The notes under the pieces: generated by a model
The model's input: only the letters and a program-made list of their open reading frames with translations
Told to the model about the DNA's origin: nothing
Database searches by the model: none
Shown: positions 1-6,129 of the stretch, one piece after another
Layout: each line of letters opens with the position of its first letter
How positions within the stretch are numbered: the stretch's first letter is position 1
Translations under genes and position numbers: made by a program
From: an uncultured Ruminococcus sp.
GTDB lineage: Bacteria; Bacillota; Clostridia; Oscillospirales; Ruminococcaceae
Length of the DNA: 8,861 nt
Reading direction: 5' to 3'
Assembly (NCBI GenBank): GCA_937907215.1
Contig: CALESG010000155.1
Coordinates: 1 to 8,861 of the forward strand

Positions 1-55
1 GAGCGCCACCTTGCCAAGGTGGAGGTAGCGAGTTCGAGCCTCGTAATCCGCTCCA
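1..55 (+). tRNA. tRNA-Gly (anticodon GCC), 5' end outside window
   Basis: This is the 3' portion of a glycine tRNA. The anticodon stem CCACC/GGTGG (6-10 and 18-22) closes the loop TTGCCAA, which puts anticodon GCC at 13-15. The T-arm is GCGAG-TTCGAGC-CTCGT (28-44). The 3' acceptor strand AATCCGC, discriminator T and encoded CCA end at 55. The 5' acceptor strand and the D-arm lie before the window. It is followed after 2 bp by tRNA-Cys, so the two are almost certainly processed from one transcript. Confidence 0.93.
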
Positions 56-57
56 GC

Positions 58-131
58 GGCGCTATAGCCAAGTGGTAAGGCGTGGGTCTGCAACACCCTG
101 ATCCCCAGTTCAAATCTGGGTGGCGCCTCCA
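58..131 (+). tRNA. tRNA-Cys (anticodon GCA)
   Basis: This is a complete cysteine tRNA. Acceptor strands GGCGCTA (58-64) and TGGCGCC (121-127) pair, the discriminator is T128 (U73 is typical of tRNA-Cys), and CCA is encoded at 129-131. The D-arm is at 67-81 and the anticodon loop CTGCAAC at 88-94, with GCA at 90-92. The T-arm CCCAG-TTCAAAT-CTGGG spans 104-120. The outermost anticodon-stem pair (27-43, bases 83 and 99) is a T-T mismatch, a small departure from a perfect stem. It forms a cluster with the upstream tRNA-Gly. Confidence 0.96.
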
Positions 132-169
132 AAAAGCAGTCTTTGAAAAAAGGCTGCTTTTTCTTTTTT
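131..169 (+). terminator. Intrinsic terminator after the tRNA cluster
   Basis: A 14-bp stem (131-144 with 149-162, one T-G wobble) closes on a GAAA tetraloop (145-148). A run of T follows, broken by one C, to about 169. The stem begins at the last base of the tRNA-Cys CCA, so the terminator directly ends the tRNA transcript. Confidence 0.88.
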
Positions 170-209
170 ATTTTAATTTTTTATAAGCAATCTAATCTTT
201 TGATAAATA

Positions 210-240
210 AAAAATTCCGCTTTTTAAAAGCGGAATTTTT
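210..240. terminator. Bidirectional terminator between convergent units
   Basis: A near-perfect palindrome: AAAAATTCCGCTTTT (210-224) is repeated inverted at 226-240. The GC core CCGC/GCGG is flanked by A and T runs on both sides, so it can terminate in either direction. It lies 7 bp past the stop codon of the minus-strand LCP gene. It also backs up the tRNA terminator on the plus strand. Confidence 0.85.
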
Positions 241-247
241 ATTGTCT

Positions 248-1696
248 TTAATCAAATACACCTTCATAAACAGTTTCAAGCAGCTTTGTATTATTTTGAG
301 TGAAATCTGTAATGAGAACGTCTTCACCGTCCCTGTAATCAGAGTAGAACGAGTCATCTGTTGGTATTTGTTGTTGTTTTATATCATAGCTCATAATCAT
401 GAAAGGTGCTTTAATTGCATATCCATAAAGACTTAGACCTTGTATATTTGTGGTTACTTCTGGAAGTGCATTAAAAAATATATTGCAAATTGCGATTGGA
501 TTTTTGCAAGCCTTTTTCATTGCACTGGATAAGATCTCTCGTTGACGGCTTGTTCTTTCAAAGTCAGCATTGCCTACATAGCGAATACGGCTGTACGAAA
601 GTGCTTGTTTGCCGTTCAGCTTATATGTTCCGCCGCTTTCCAGCAGATCGTCATTTCTGCCATCGCCCATAAGTTCATTGACTTCACTTATTAGTATTTC
701 ATTAAGAGCGTTTGCTTCATCATCGGAGAGAGTTACTTCTACGCCGCCAACAGCGTCAATAACGGCTGCACAAGCTTCAAATGAAATAATAACATAATCA
801 TCTATTCTAATTCTGTAATTAGACTCTATTGTGTCCATAAGCAGTTCAGCTCCGCCGTATGAATATGCAGCATTGAGTTTAGCGTTTCCATATGTGTCAT
901 TTATATAGACATACACATCACGTAAAAAAGATGTCATATAGATAGTATTGTTTTTTGAATTTATAGAAAGCAGTATAATAGAATCAGAACGTCCTGTATC
1001 TGTTTCAATGTCACGTGAGTCTGTTCCTATTACAAGTATATTGTCAACCGAAGATGAATTAAGAGCATCTTCTGTGCGTTCACGACTTGCAGTGGCAGTT
1101 ATATTTGTTCTGAAAATGCCTATTAGTGCGATTGCAGAATAAATTACAAATATTGCAATTATAAAAACAAGAATTGATTTAATCACACGCTGCCACAAAG
1201 GTCTGGAACGCTTTCTTGAATAATTCTGCTTGCCTTTTTGGTTGTAATAATTATTTCTGGGCGGAGCAGAATGTTGTTGAGAAGAACGCTGCGGTGGTGC
1301 GGAATATCGATTTGGTGGTGGTGAACTGCGGTAATTTTGGTTTCTTTGTGAATTTTGTGAATATGGTTGATTATTGGGTTGACGGTTATAATAACCGCCT
1401 GAATTGCGTGGAGGAGGAACTTGCTGCGGATCATATTCATATCCACGACTATATCCGCTGTTCTGAGATGAATAATTAGATTGATTGCTGCGGTTTGCTC
1501 TTTTGTACTGTTCTGCTTTGGCAGCAGATTGTCTTGATTTTTCGTTTTCTTCCTGACGTATACGTTGTCTTAGTTCTTCAGTGCTAAGCTTTTGAGTATC
1601 ATATTGGTCTGAACGTTTTCTTATTGTTTCCGGTATAGGTATATATTGTGTTTCCTTGTCATCTGAGCGGTTTTGATATTTATTTTTTGGATCCAT
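248..1696 (-). CDS. LCP (LytR-CpsA-Psr) family wall-polymer transferase with long disordered N-terminus
   Basis: 482 aa. LCP proteins transfer anionic polymers (teichoic acids, capsule, other glycopolymers) from a polyprenyl-phosphate carrier to peptidoglycan on the outer face of the membrane. Residues 1-168 are hydrophilic and precede one membrane segment (about 171-194), giving an N-in topology. Residues 60-165 are rich in Q, N, S, Y, P and R with repeated PPRN...YYN units, which is unusual because family members normally have short tails. The extracellular LCP domain spans about 218-393. It contains VIGTDSR (D226), GRSDSI (R236, D238), SFLRDVYV (R259, D260), LNAAYSYGG, a second VGGVEV block, YSRIR and the arginine cluster ERTSRQRE (381-387), matching the family's phosphate and metal-binding residues. 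The start follows AGAAAGGAG with 5-bp spacing. The gene lies 42 bp after the pseudo-P-type ATPase gene and is probably co-transcribed with it. The specific polymer cannot be told from sequence. Confidence 0.93.
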   Translation of the reverse strand: MDPKNKYQNRSDDKETQYIPIPETIRKRSDQYDTQKLSTEELRQRIRQEENEKSRQSAAKAEQYKRANRSNQSNYSSQNSGYSRGYEYDPQQVPPPRNSGGYYNRQPNNQPYSQNSQRNQNYRSSPPPNRYSAPPQRSSQQHSAPPRNNYYNQKGKQNYSRKRSRPLWQRVIKSILVFIIAIFVIYSAIALIGIFRTNITATASRERTEDALNSSSVDNILVIGTDSRDIETDTGRSDSIILLSINSKNNTIYMTSFLRDVYVYINDTYGNAKLNAAYSYGGAELLMDTIESNYRIRIDDYVIISFEACAAVIDAVGGVEVTLSDDEANALNEILISEVNELMGDGRNDDLLESGGTYKLNGKQALSYSRIRYVGNADFERTSRQREILSSAMKKACKNPIAICNIFFNALPEVTTNIQGLSLYGYAIKAPFMIMSYDIKQQQIPTDDSFYSDYRDGEDVLITDFTQNNTKLLETVYEGVFD

Positions 1697-1738
1697 GAAT
1701 GCTCCTTTCTCACTAGGATATTGAGAATATATATAATA

Positions 1739-4276
1739 TTACTTAAGACGTACAGCAACTGCTGTTACAATAGAAGATGCTATCTGGAAGAAAAGGAACA
1801 TCTGCGTTGTAACGCTTGTATACGCACTGAGTCCAATATATATAAATGCGATGGCAAATCCTATTATTGCAGCAACTGATTGAAGAATAATTCCTGTCAT
1901 AGCACTGCGGCGTATTCTTCTTGCTGAAATTATCAATTTTATAGTATCAATAGTGCTTCCTGATGTAATAGCAGAGGCACTTACATTGTCTGCCGGCGAA
2001 GTGTACTTGTCAAAAGTTTCATGCAAAGCAATTGGCAAAACTTTTATATTGCTTTCAGGTATCTGGTACATTCCCGCTATACGCTGCTGGGTCAAAAAGC
2101 TGTCAACAGATTTTACTACCAATGAGATCTTTTCATCCATAAGTTTATGCAGCTGATGCTTCATACGTCCATTTGAAGAAATCCTTACTAACATCATAGC
2201 TGAGAGTATTCCACTTATAGAAAAATAAAGCACATCGCAGTTGTCTTCTACATATTCGGCTTCACGTGAAGGAGATGGTATGCCTTCTATATTATGCTGT
2301 ATCATCATTTCACGATTGCCAAGAAGTATTCTGCGGTTTTTTATCCAGCCGCTAAGACCGAAGTCTTCTTCAAAAATAACATTATCAACTTGAGGAATGC
2401 TGCTGTTTTCCTGATCAAGCATTTTTTCAAATGCATATTTAAGCACACTGTTTGCCTGTCTAGTAAGACCTGATGCCATTGAGATTATATCTTCTATTTT
2501 TGCATCTCTGAAAGGCTTCATACCTTCGATTGTAACGGCACTTTCAGGAAAAAGTTCAGCTGCGTTTACCATAATGGAATTTACATCATAAAATTCATCA
2601 ACACTTTGATAACCAAGCAGTGCGGAATTATTTTTTGTAAGTTTATTTGCAGCTATATTTAATGGAACATTTGCAGCAAGCATTACGCCCGAACAGCAGC
2701 CGCCACAAAGCATCATTGCAAATACTGATAAGAAAAATGCAAATACAGTTCCGCCATTCATTACTGTAAATCTTATTCCTGTAATAGCAGCTGCTATGAG
2801 AAGTGAAACTATACATATTACAGGTGCAGCCTTGTGGCAAAATCTATCACCCATATCTTCAGAATAAGTATATCGCAAGAAGTCGCTCATCTGTTTTGCT
2901 TTTTTCATGGAAATAAGTATTGGGTAATCAGGCTGAACGCCTTTTGTAAGCTTTTCAGCATCGCTGTCATCATTTACATATGTAAGAACATATTGTTCAT
3001 ATTTCCCTGAAATTACAGAAAAGTTTTTTACTGCTCTTCTTATTATCATTTGCTTTCCTACAGCATTCATGAGTAAAATAAAAATTGCGACCGGAACGAA
3101 TATATGTGCCTCTTTGTTTTTGATAGAGTACGGCATGATCGTAGTGACAGCAGCACCAAGAGTTGATACTATAATAGGCATTGCAGCCATGCTGTCGCTG
3201 TCTGCACGGTTTAAACAAAGATATTTAAGACCGTTTGCAACTGTTGGAAAAGAAATCATAATAGCAGCCATTCCTAAAATCAGATGTAAAAGGCTGTAGC
3301 CATGAAATCCTATTCCCGTTGTGATCGCTCTATATGCACCGTCTGAACCTTCAAGTATACAGAATATCGCACTTATGATAAATAGAATAGATAAAGTCAG
3401 CGTTCTGAATGATACGGTTTTATTTAAAATATTTATATTTGCACGAATTTCAGAGTCATTATTTAAAATGTGTACTGTAGAGCTTTCATCAGACTCAGAA
3501 TCATTATTTTCAAGTTCACGCATTTTCATACGTTTTTTTCTTAGTCTGTGTATAGCTGCAACACGGCGGCGGCGTTCACGCTCTTCACGTGCTTCACGGC
3601 TTACAAATTTTACTGCATTTGCATGCTGTAAATCAAAAAAGAATGGTTTGCTTTCATCATCAGTTTTAATGTTATCATCTACTGTTTTTTCTTCAGCAAC
3701 AGAATCTTTTTTGTATTCATAACGATTTTCGCTGTTTTTGCGTCTTTTACGCCTTGAAAGTTTTTCTTCTTTTGCTCTTGTAGAATCTTCCATAGTGCGT
3801 ATTTTAGGTGCATATTTATCTTTTTTAGATTTGTTTTCTATTATATCATTATTATTGATATTAGTTTTATCGTCTATATTTTTTTCAACTAACACTGCAC
3901 CTTCATAGCCTTCAATGCGGTCATTTTTAGGTGTTGGAGTAGTTTGTGGATCGGCAGCTGCGGAATTTACAAATGAAACTTTTTCACGCATAAGTTCAAG
4001 CGTTTGGAAGGCTGCCACACGGCTGTTTTCTATATCCGGTCTGCTGCTTTTGCGGACTTCTCGTTTTATCTGATTTATTTTGGATTCTTCTGCCGCACGT
4101 CTGAATACTGTTGGACGTTCGGAAGTTTTTTGATCATTTGTCCGTGTTGATGTTTGGCTTAGCATTTTATGCATTTCAAGCTTACCGGACGGTGTTTTGC
4201 TTTTTGGCGGTGTTTGTGGATCGCTTCCGCCGTATTCATTTAAAATATCTTCTATTGTATATTTGTTATCTGCCAT
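1739..4276 (-). CDS. Membrane protein resembling a catalytically dead P-type ATPase
   Basis: 845 aa from ATG 4276; function unknown. Residues 1-285 are charged and probably disordered, opening with YTIEDILNEYGG (6-17) and carrying K/R/E-rich stretches. Membrane segments lie near 290-309, 325-348, 365-382, 391-407, 484-502, 509-535, 791-815 and 820-842. The order fits a P1B-type metal ATPase: the sixth segment ends in CGGCCS (524-529), where the family has CPC. Next, NSIMVNAAELFPES aligns without gaps to the family's DTVVFDKTGTLTEG, so the phosphorylated Asp is Asn571. A nucleotide-domain-like motif GWIKNRRILLGNREMM (643-658) survives. The TGES, TGD and GDGxND motifs are absent. ATP-driven transport is therefore unlikely, and a regulatory or scaffold role is possible. 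The start is awkward: AAGGAG (4292-4297) is 15 bp from the ATG. An in-frame ATG at 4339 would add 21 residues but has no ribosome site. The gene is probably first in an operon with the LCP gene. Confidence 0.8.
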   Translation of the reverse strand: MADNKYTIEDILNEYGGSDPQTPPKSKTPSGKLEMHKMLSQTSTRTNDQKTSERPTVFRRAAEESKINQIKREVRKSSRPDIENSRVAAFQTLELMREKVSFVNSAAADPQTTPTPKNDRIEGYEGAVLVEKNIDDKTNINNNDIIENKSKKDKYAPKIRTMEDSTRAKEEKLSRRKRRKNSENRYEYKKDSVAEEKTVDDNIKTDDESKPFFFDLQHANAVKFVSREAREERERRRRVAAIHRLRKKRMKMRELENNDSESDESSTVHILNNDSEIRANINILNKTVSFRTLTLSILFIISAIFCILEGSDGAYRAITTGIGFHGYSLLHLILGMAAIMISFPTVANGLKYLCLNRADSDSMAAMPIIVSTLGAAVTTIMPYSIKNKEAHIFVPVAIFILLMNAVGKQMIIRRAVKNFSVISGKYEQYVLTYVNDDSDAEKLTKGVQPDYPILISMKKAKQMSDFLRYTYSEDMGDRFCHKAAPVICIVSLLIAAAITGIRFTVMNGGTVFAFFLSVFAMMLCGGCCSGVMLAANVPLNIAANKLTKNNSALLGYQSVDEFYDVNSIMVNAAELFPESAVTIEGMKPFRDAKIEDIISMASGLTRQANSVLKYAFEKMLDQENSSIPQVDNVIFEEDFGLSGWIKNRRILLGNREMMIQHNIEGIPSPSREAEYVEDNCDVLYFSISGILSAMMLVRISSNGRMKHQLHKLMDEKISLVVKSVDSFLTQQRIAGMYQIPESNIKVLPIALHETFDKYTSPADNVSASAITSGSTIDTIKLIISARRIRRSAMTGIILQSVAAIIGFAIAFIYIGLSAYTSVTTQMFLFFQIASSIVTAVAVRLK

Positions 4277-4419
4277 GTTTTTTAATAAACACTCCTTAGA
4301 GCTAAAGCAGCAATGCACTGAAAAAAGTAAAAAAGCCATCTTAGCTTTGTGCAGAGCATACTTAACAATTTGTTGTCTTTTTAAATTTTTCTATCTATTT
4401 ATTTTTAGAACCTGCTCAC

Positions 4420-4447
4420 ATTGTACTTGATAGAATTATGCTGGAAA
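4420..4447 (-). promoter_or_regulatory. Candidate promoter for the pseudo-ATPase/LCP unit
   Basis: On the minus strand, TTTCCA (4442-4447) and TACAAT (4420-4425) are 16 bp apart. The -10 differs from consensus at one base and the -35 at two. It sits in the 210-bp gap between rlmB and the pseudo-ATPase gene, where no convincing rlmB terminator is visible. Read-through from rlmB is therefore also possible. It would give a leader of roughly 140 nt. Confidence 0.4.
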
Positions 4448-4485
4448 GTATGCACACTAATTTTGTTAAGACAAGTTCTGATTTA

Positions 4486-5265
4486 TTACTTACTGCTTCT
4501 TTGACGTACAGCTTCGTATATAAAAATTCCGGCTGCTACAGATGCGTTCAGTGAATTTACGTGTCCATACATTGGAATACTAAGCATCCCATCGCATTTT
4601 TCACCTACGAGTCTGCCGATTCCAAAACCTTCCGAGCCAATGACAAAAGCTGTTCCTGATTTAAAGTCAACATCTGTATAATTACTTCCGGAAGCATCTG
4701 TTCCATATATCCAAACGCCGTTTTCCTTGAGCTTTTCCATAGTCATAACAAGATTTGAAACTCTTGCAACTCTCATATGGCTTGCTGCACCGGCTGATGT
4801 TTTGCCAACAGTCAGGTTAAGCGAAGCACTTCGTCTTTTTGGGATTATAACACCATGAACGCCGGCAGCTTCTGCTGTACGGATTATTGCACCGAGGTTG
4901 TGAGGATCTTGTATCTCGTCACATATAACGATAAGAGGTTTTTCGCCTATGCTCTCTGCATATTCCAGTATTTCATCAACAGAAACATATTTTCCACATG
5001 AACCGGAAGCTGCTGCACCCTGATGATTAGCGTTGCCGGTCATTTGATATAATTTTGATTCCGACACAATTTTAACAGGGATTCCTTTTTCTTTTGCAAG
5101 CTCTGAAATCTGTCGTAAAACGCCGTTGTTTCCGCTAAGATAGACTGTATCAGGCAAGTTATTGCTGCATAAAGATTCCAAGACAGGATTTCTTCCTGCT
5201 ATAAGCTGTTCTGATTCTTGTAATGCAGCATTTTGACCACGGCTGCTGTGTCTGTTTTGATTCAT
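4486..5265 (-). CDS. rlmB: 23S rRNA (guanosine-2'-O)-methyltransferase RlmB, SpoU/TrmH family
   Basis: 259 aa, close to the usual RlmB length. The family moves a methyl group from S-adenosylmethionine to the 2'-OH of a guanosine in 23S rRNA (G2251 in E. coli numbering). The N-terminal RNA-binding domain (about 20-91) begins with AGRNPVLE and contains HQGAAA. The SPOUT methyltransferase domain (about 110-252) has all three knotted-fold motifs: DPHNLGAIIRTAEAAG (120-135, with N123 and R129), TAFVIGSEGFGIG (205-217), and IPMYGHVNSLNASVAAG (230-246, with N237, N240 and S242). The ATG follows GGAGG with 10-bp spacing. TrmH-type tRNA methyltransferases share the motifs, but the N-terminal domain favours RlmB. 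It is likely transcribed from its own promoter at 5337-5365. Confidence 0.93.
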   Translation of the reverse strand: MNQNRHSSRGQNAALQESEQLIAGRNPVLESLCSNNLPDTVYLSGNNGVLRQISELAKEKGIPVKIVSESKLYQMTGNANHQGAAASGSCGKYVSVDEILEYAESIGEKPLIVICDEIQDPHNLGAIIRTAEAAGVHGVIIPKRRSASLNLTVGKTSAGAASHMRVARVSNLVMTMEKLKENGVWIYGTDASGSNYTDVDFKSGTAFVIGSEGFGIGRLVGEKCDGMLSIPMYGHVNSLNASVAAGIFIYEAVRQRSSK

Positions 5266-5286
5266 GGGTGTTTTTCCTCCGTTTCA

Positions 5287-5334
5287 TTAAAAAGAAGCCG
5301 CAGTACGGCATAAAAATGCACGTATCTGCGACTT
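5287..5334 (-). promoter_or_regulatory. Strong hairpin at the 5' end of the rlmB transcript
   Basis: On the minus strand, arms 5334-5316 and 5311-5295 form a stem of about 17 pairs. It has two single-base bulges, one wobble and a TTTT loop, and is followed by CTTTTT (5294-5289). The predicted transcription start, near 5330, falls inside the first arm, so the RNA would begin with this hairpin. It could stabilise the 5' end or act as an attenuator. No competing antiterminator arm was evident. Read on the plus strand it also looks terminator-like, but no plus-strand gene lies upstream. Confidence 0.5.
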
Positions 5335-5336
5335 TT

Positions 5337-5365
5337 ATTATAACATGATTAAATAAAAAGCACAA
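5337..5365 (-). promoter_or_regulatory. Sigma-A type promoter for rlmB
   Basis: A perfect TATAAT (-10, 5337-5342 on the minus strand) lies 17 bp from TTGTGC (-35, 5360-5365), a weak hexamer keeping TTG. Upstream sequence to about 5418 is very AT-rich and could serve as an UP-like element. It includes GTGTAAAA twice at 11-bp spacing (5400-5407 and 5411-5418). The predicted leader is about 65 nt. Confidence 0.65.
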
Positions 5366-5459
5366 GACCTTTTTACCCTTTTCACAAATTTTTTTTAGTG
5401 TGTAAAAAAAGTGTAAAATTCTTCATATTTCTAACGCAATACTTTGTGCGATATTTAGA

Positions 5460-5714
5460 TTATATGACTAATAAAATAATAGCTGTAGTAACTATTCCTG
5501 CAATTAGTGCAATGCTTACAGCGGCTGCAATTTTCTTTTTTGTAGATTTATGTGATATTGGTTGTAATTCTTCCAGCAGCATTTGAGCGGCGGCATCTGT
5601 AAATTCAGGCGGAAGTTGTGTTATTCCCGGCTTTAAATAAAAAATTGCCTTTTCAAAATAATCACCGCCCGGAGATTTTACTTCAATAATTTTTTTGTGT
5701 ACGCCTTTTACCAT
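5460..5714 (-). CDS. Small tail-anchored membrane protein, unknown function
   Basis: 84 aa. I do not recognise a named family. Residues 1-55 form a soluble part beginning MVKGVHKKIIEVKSPGG and continuing DYFEKAIFYLKP (18-29), then a predicted helix rich in A, L and E (about 38-52). A basic stretch HKSTKKK (55-61) precedes one membrane segment (about 62-83) that reaches the C-terminus. The layout suggests a tail-anchored protein with its domain in the cytoplasm. The ribosome site AAGGAG with 8-bp spacing supports it as a real gene. It is followed by a 194-bp gap to rlmB, which has a separate promoter, and it diverges from the tepA-ftsK unit. No clear terminator follows it and its own promoter is not obvious. 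Confidence 0.75.
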   Translation of the reverse strand: MVKGVHKKIIEVKSPGGDYFEKAIFYLKPGITQLPPEFTDAAAQMLLEELQPISHKSTKKKIAAAVSIALIAGIVTTAIILLVI

Positions 5715-6004
5715 TTTTTGATCTCCTTTAAATAGATTTATGAATAGTTTTTTGATATAAATATTATGTACTGTTTTTTGGCAATGTAATCATTCAAATA
5801 TGTTTTTCAACAGATACACGTTGAAAAGTCGAAAAAATCGGTTGAAAACTCTGTGGAAAAGTTGGAAAAGCACGAAATTTGAGAAGTTATTTATTGTGGA
5901 AAAATATGACTTTTTAGATTGCTGATTAGATTGATTATTATCAAATTTTTATGATTGTTTTTCTATAAAATATTGCCGTTTATGCTTTTTCCTGAATGTA
6001 AATC
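5715..6004. other. Divergent intergenic region with DnaA-box-like motifs and phased A-tracts
   Basis: This gene-free stretch separates the small membrane-protein gene from the tepA promoter. At 5820-5904 it holds an iterated motif of the form GTTGAAAA or GTGGAAAA: 5820-5828, 5828-5837 (GTCGAAAA), 5841-5849, 5852-5860, 5861-5869 and 5895-5903. The copies TGTGGAAAA at 5852-5860 and 5895-5903 read TTTTCCACA on the minus strand, matching the relaxed DnaA-box form TTWTNCACA. A-tracts in the cluster start at about 5824, 5832, 5845, 5857, 5866 and 5875, close to one per helical turn, so the DNA is probably bent. The flanks are AT-rich without other recognised structure. Confidence 0.5.
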
Positions 6005-6033
6005 TTGACAGTTATATTTGAGAATGGTATAAT
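6005..6033 (+). promoter_or_regulatory. Consensus sigma-A promoter for tepA-ftsK
   Basis: TTGACA (6005-6010), a 17-bp spacer and TATAAT (6028-6033) match consensus at all twelve positions. TG at 6025-6026 adds an extended -10. The start should be near 6040, giving a leader of about 90 nt. A promoter this strong suggests high basal transcription unless a repressor or leader element limits it. Confidence 0.9.
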
Positions 6034-6094
6034 AAAAAATGTATATCTGTATATTTAATATAAAAGCGTAAAGAATAGATTCATAATTTTTTGC

Positions 6095-6116
6095 AGAGTT
6101 TATATAGAGTTTATAT
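6095..6116 (+). repeat. 11-bp perfect tandem repeat in the tepA leader
   Basis: AGAGTTTATAT occurs twice head to tail (6095-6105 and 6106-6116), immediately upstream of the ribosome site AAGGAG (6117-6122). It lies inside the predicted 5' UTR, not at the promoter. It could be a binding site or simple slippage. Confidence 0.6.
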
Positions 6117-6129
6117 AAGGAGAAAAGTT

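Noticed and set aside
143..436. 97-codon plus-strand frame after the tRNAs
   Set aside because: It runs through two terminators and then antisense to the LCP gene. No ribosome site or protein-like pattern is present.
3321..3722. 133-codon open frame on the plus strand
   Set aside because: It is antisense to the charged region of the pseudo-ATPase. The Ser/Arg-rich low-complexity translation is what the opposite strand of K/R/E-rich coding gives.
5425..5459. Terminator after the small membrane-protein gene
   Set aside because: Only a 4-bp stem (CGCA/TGCG on the minus strand) is visible and no T-run follows it directly.
5756..5784. Promoter for the small membrane protein (TTGCCA at 5779-5784)
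   Set aside because: The -35 is good, but no -10 at 16-18 bp spacing matches more than about half of TATAAT, so I did not list it.
5715..6004. Chromosomal replication origin
   Set aside because: The DnaA-box-like motifs raised the idea, but only two fit the relaxed consensus. None is the strict TTATCCACA, and no dnaA, dnaN, recF or gyrB gene is nearby.
6091..6129. Upstream TTG start for the TepA-like protease
   Set aside because: It would translate the tandem repeat and the ribosome site itself. It has no ribosome site of its own, while ATG 6130 has a well-spaced AAGGAG.
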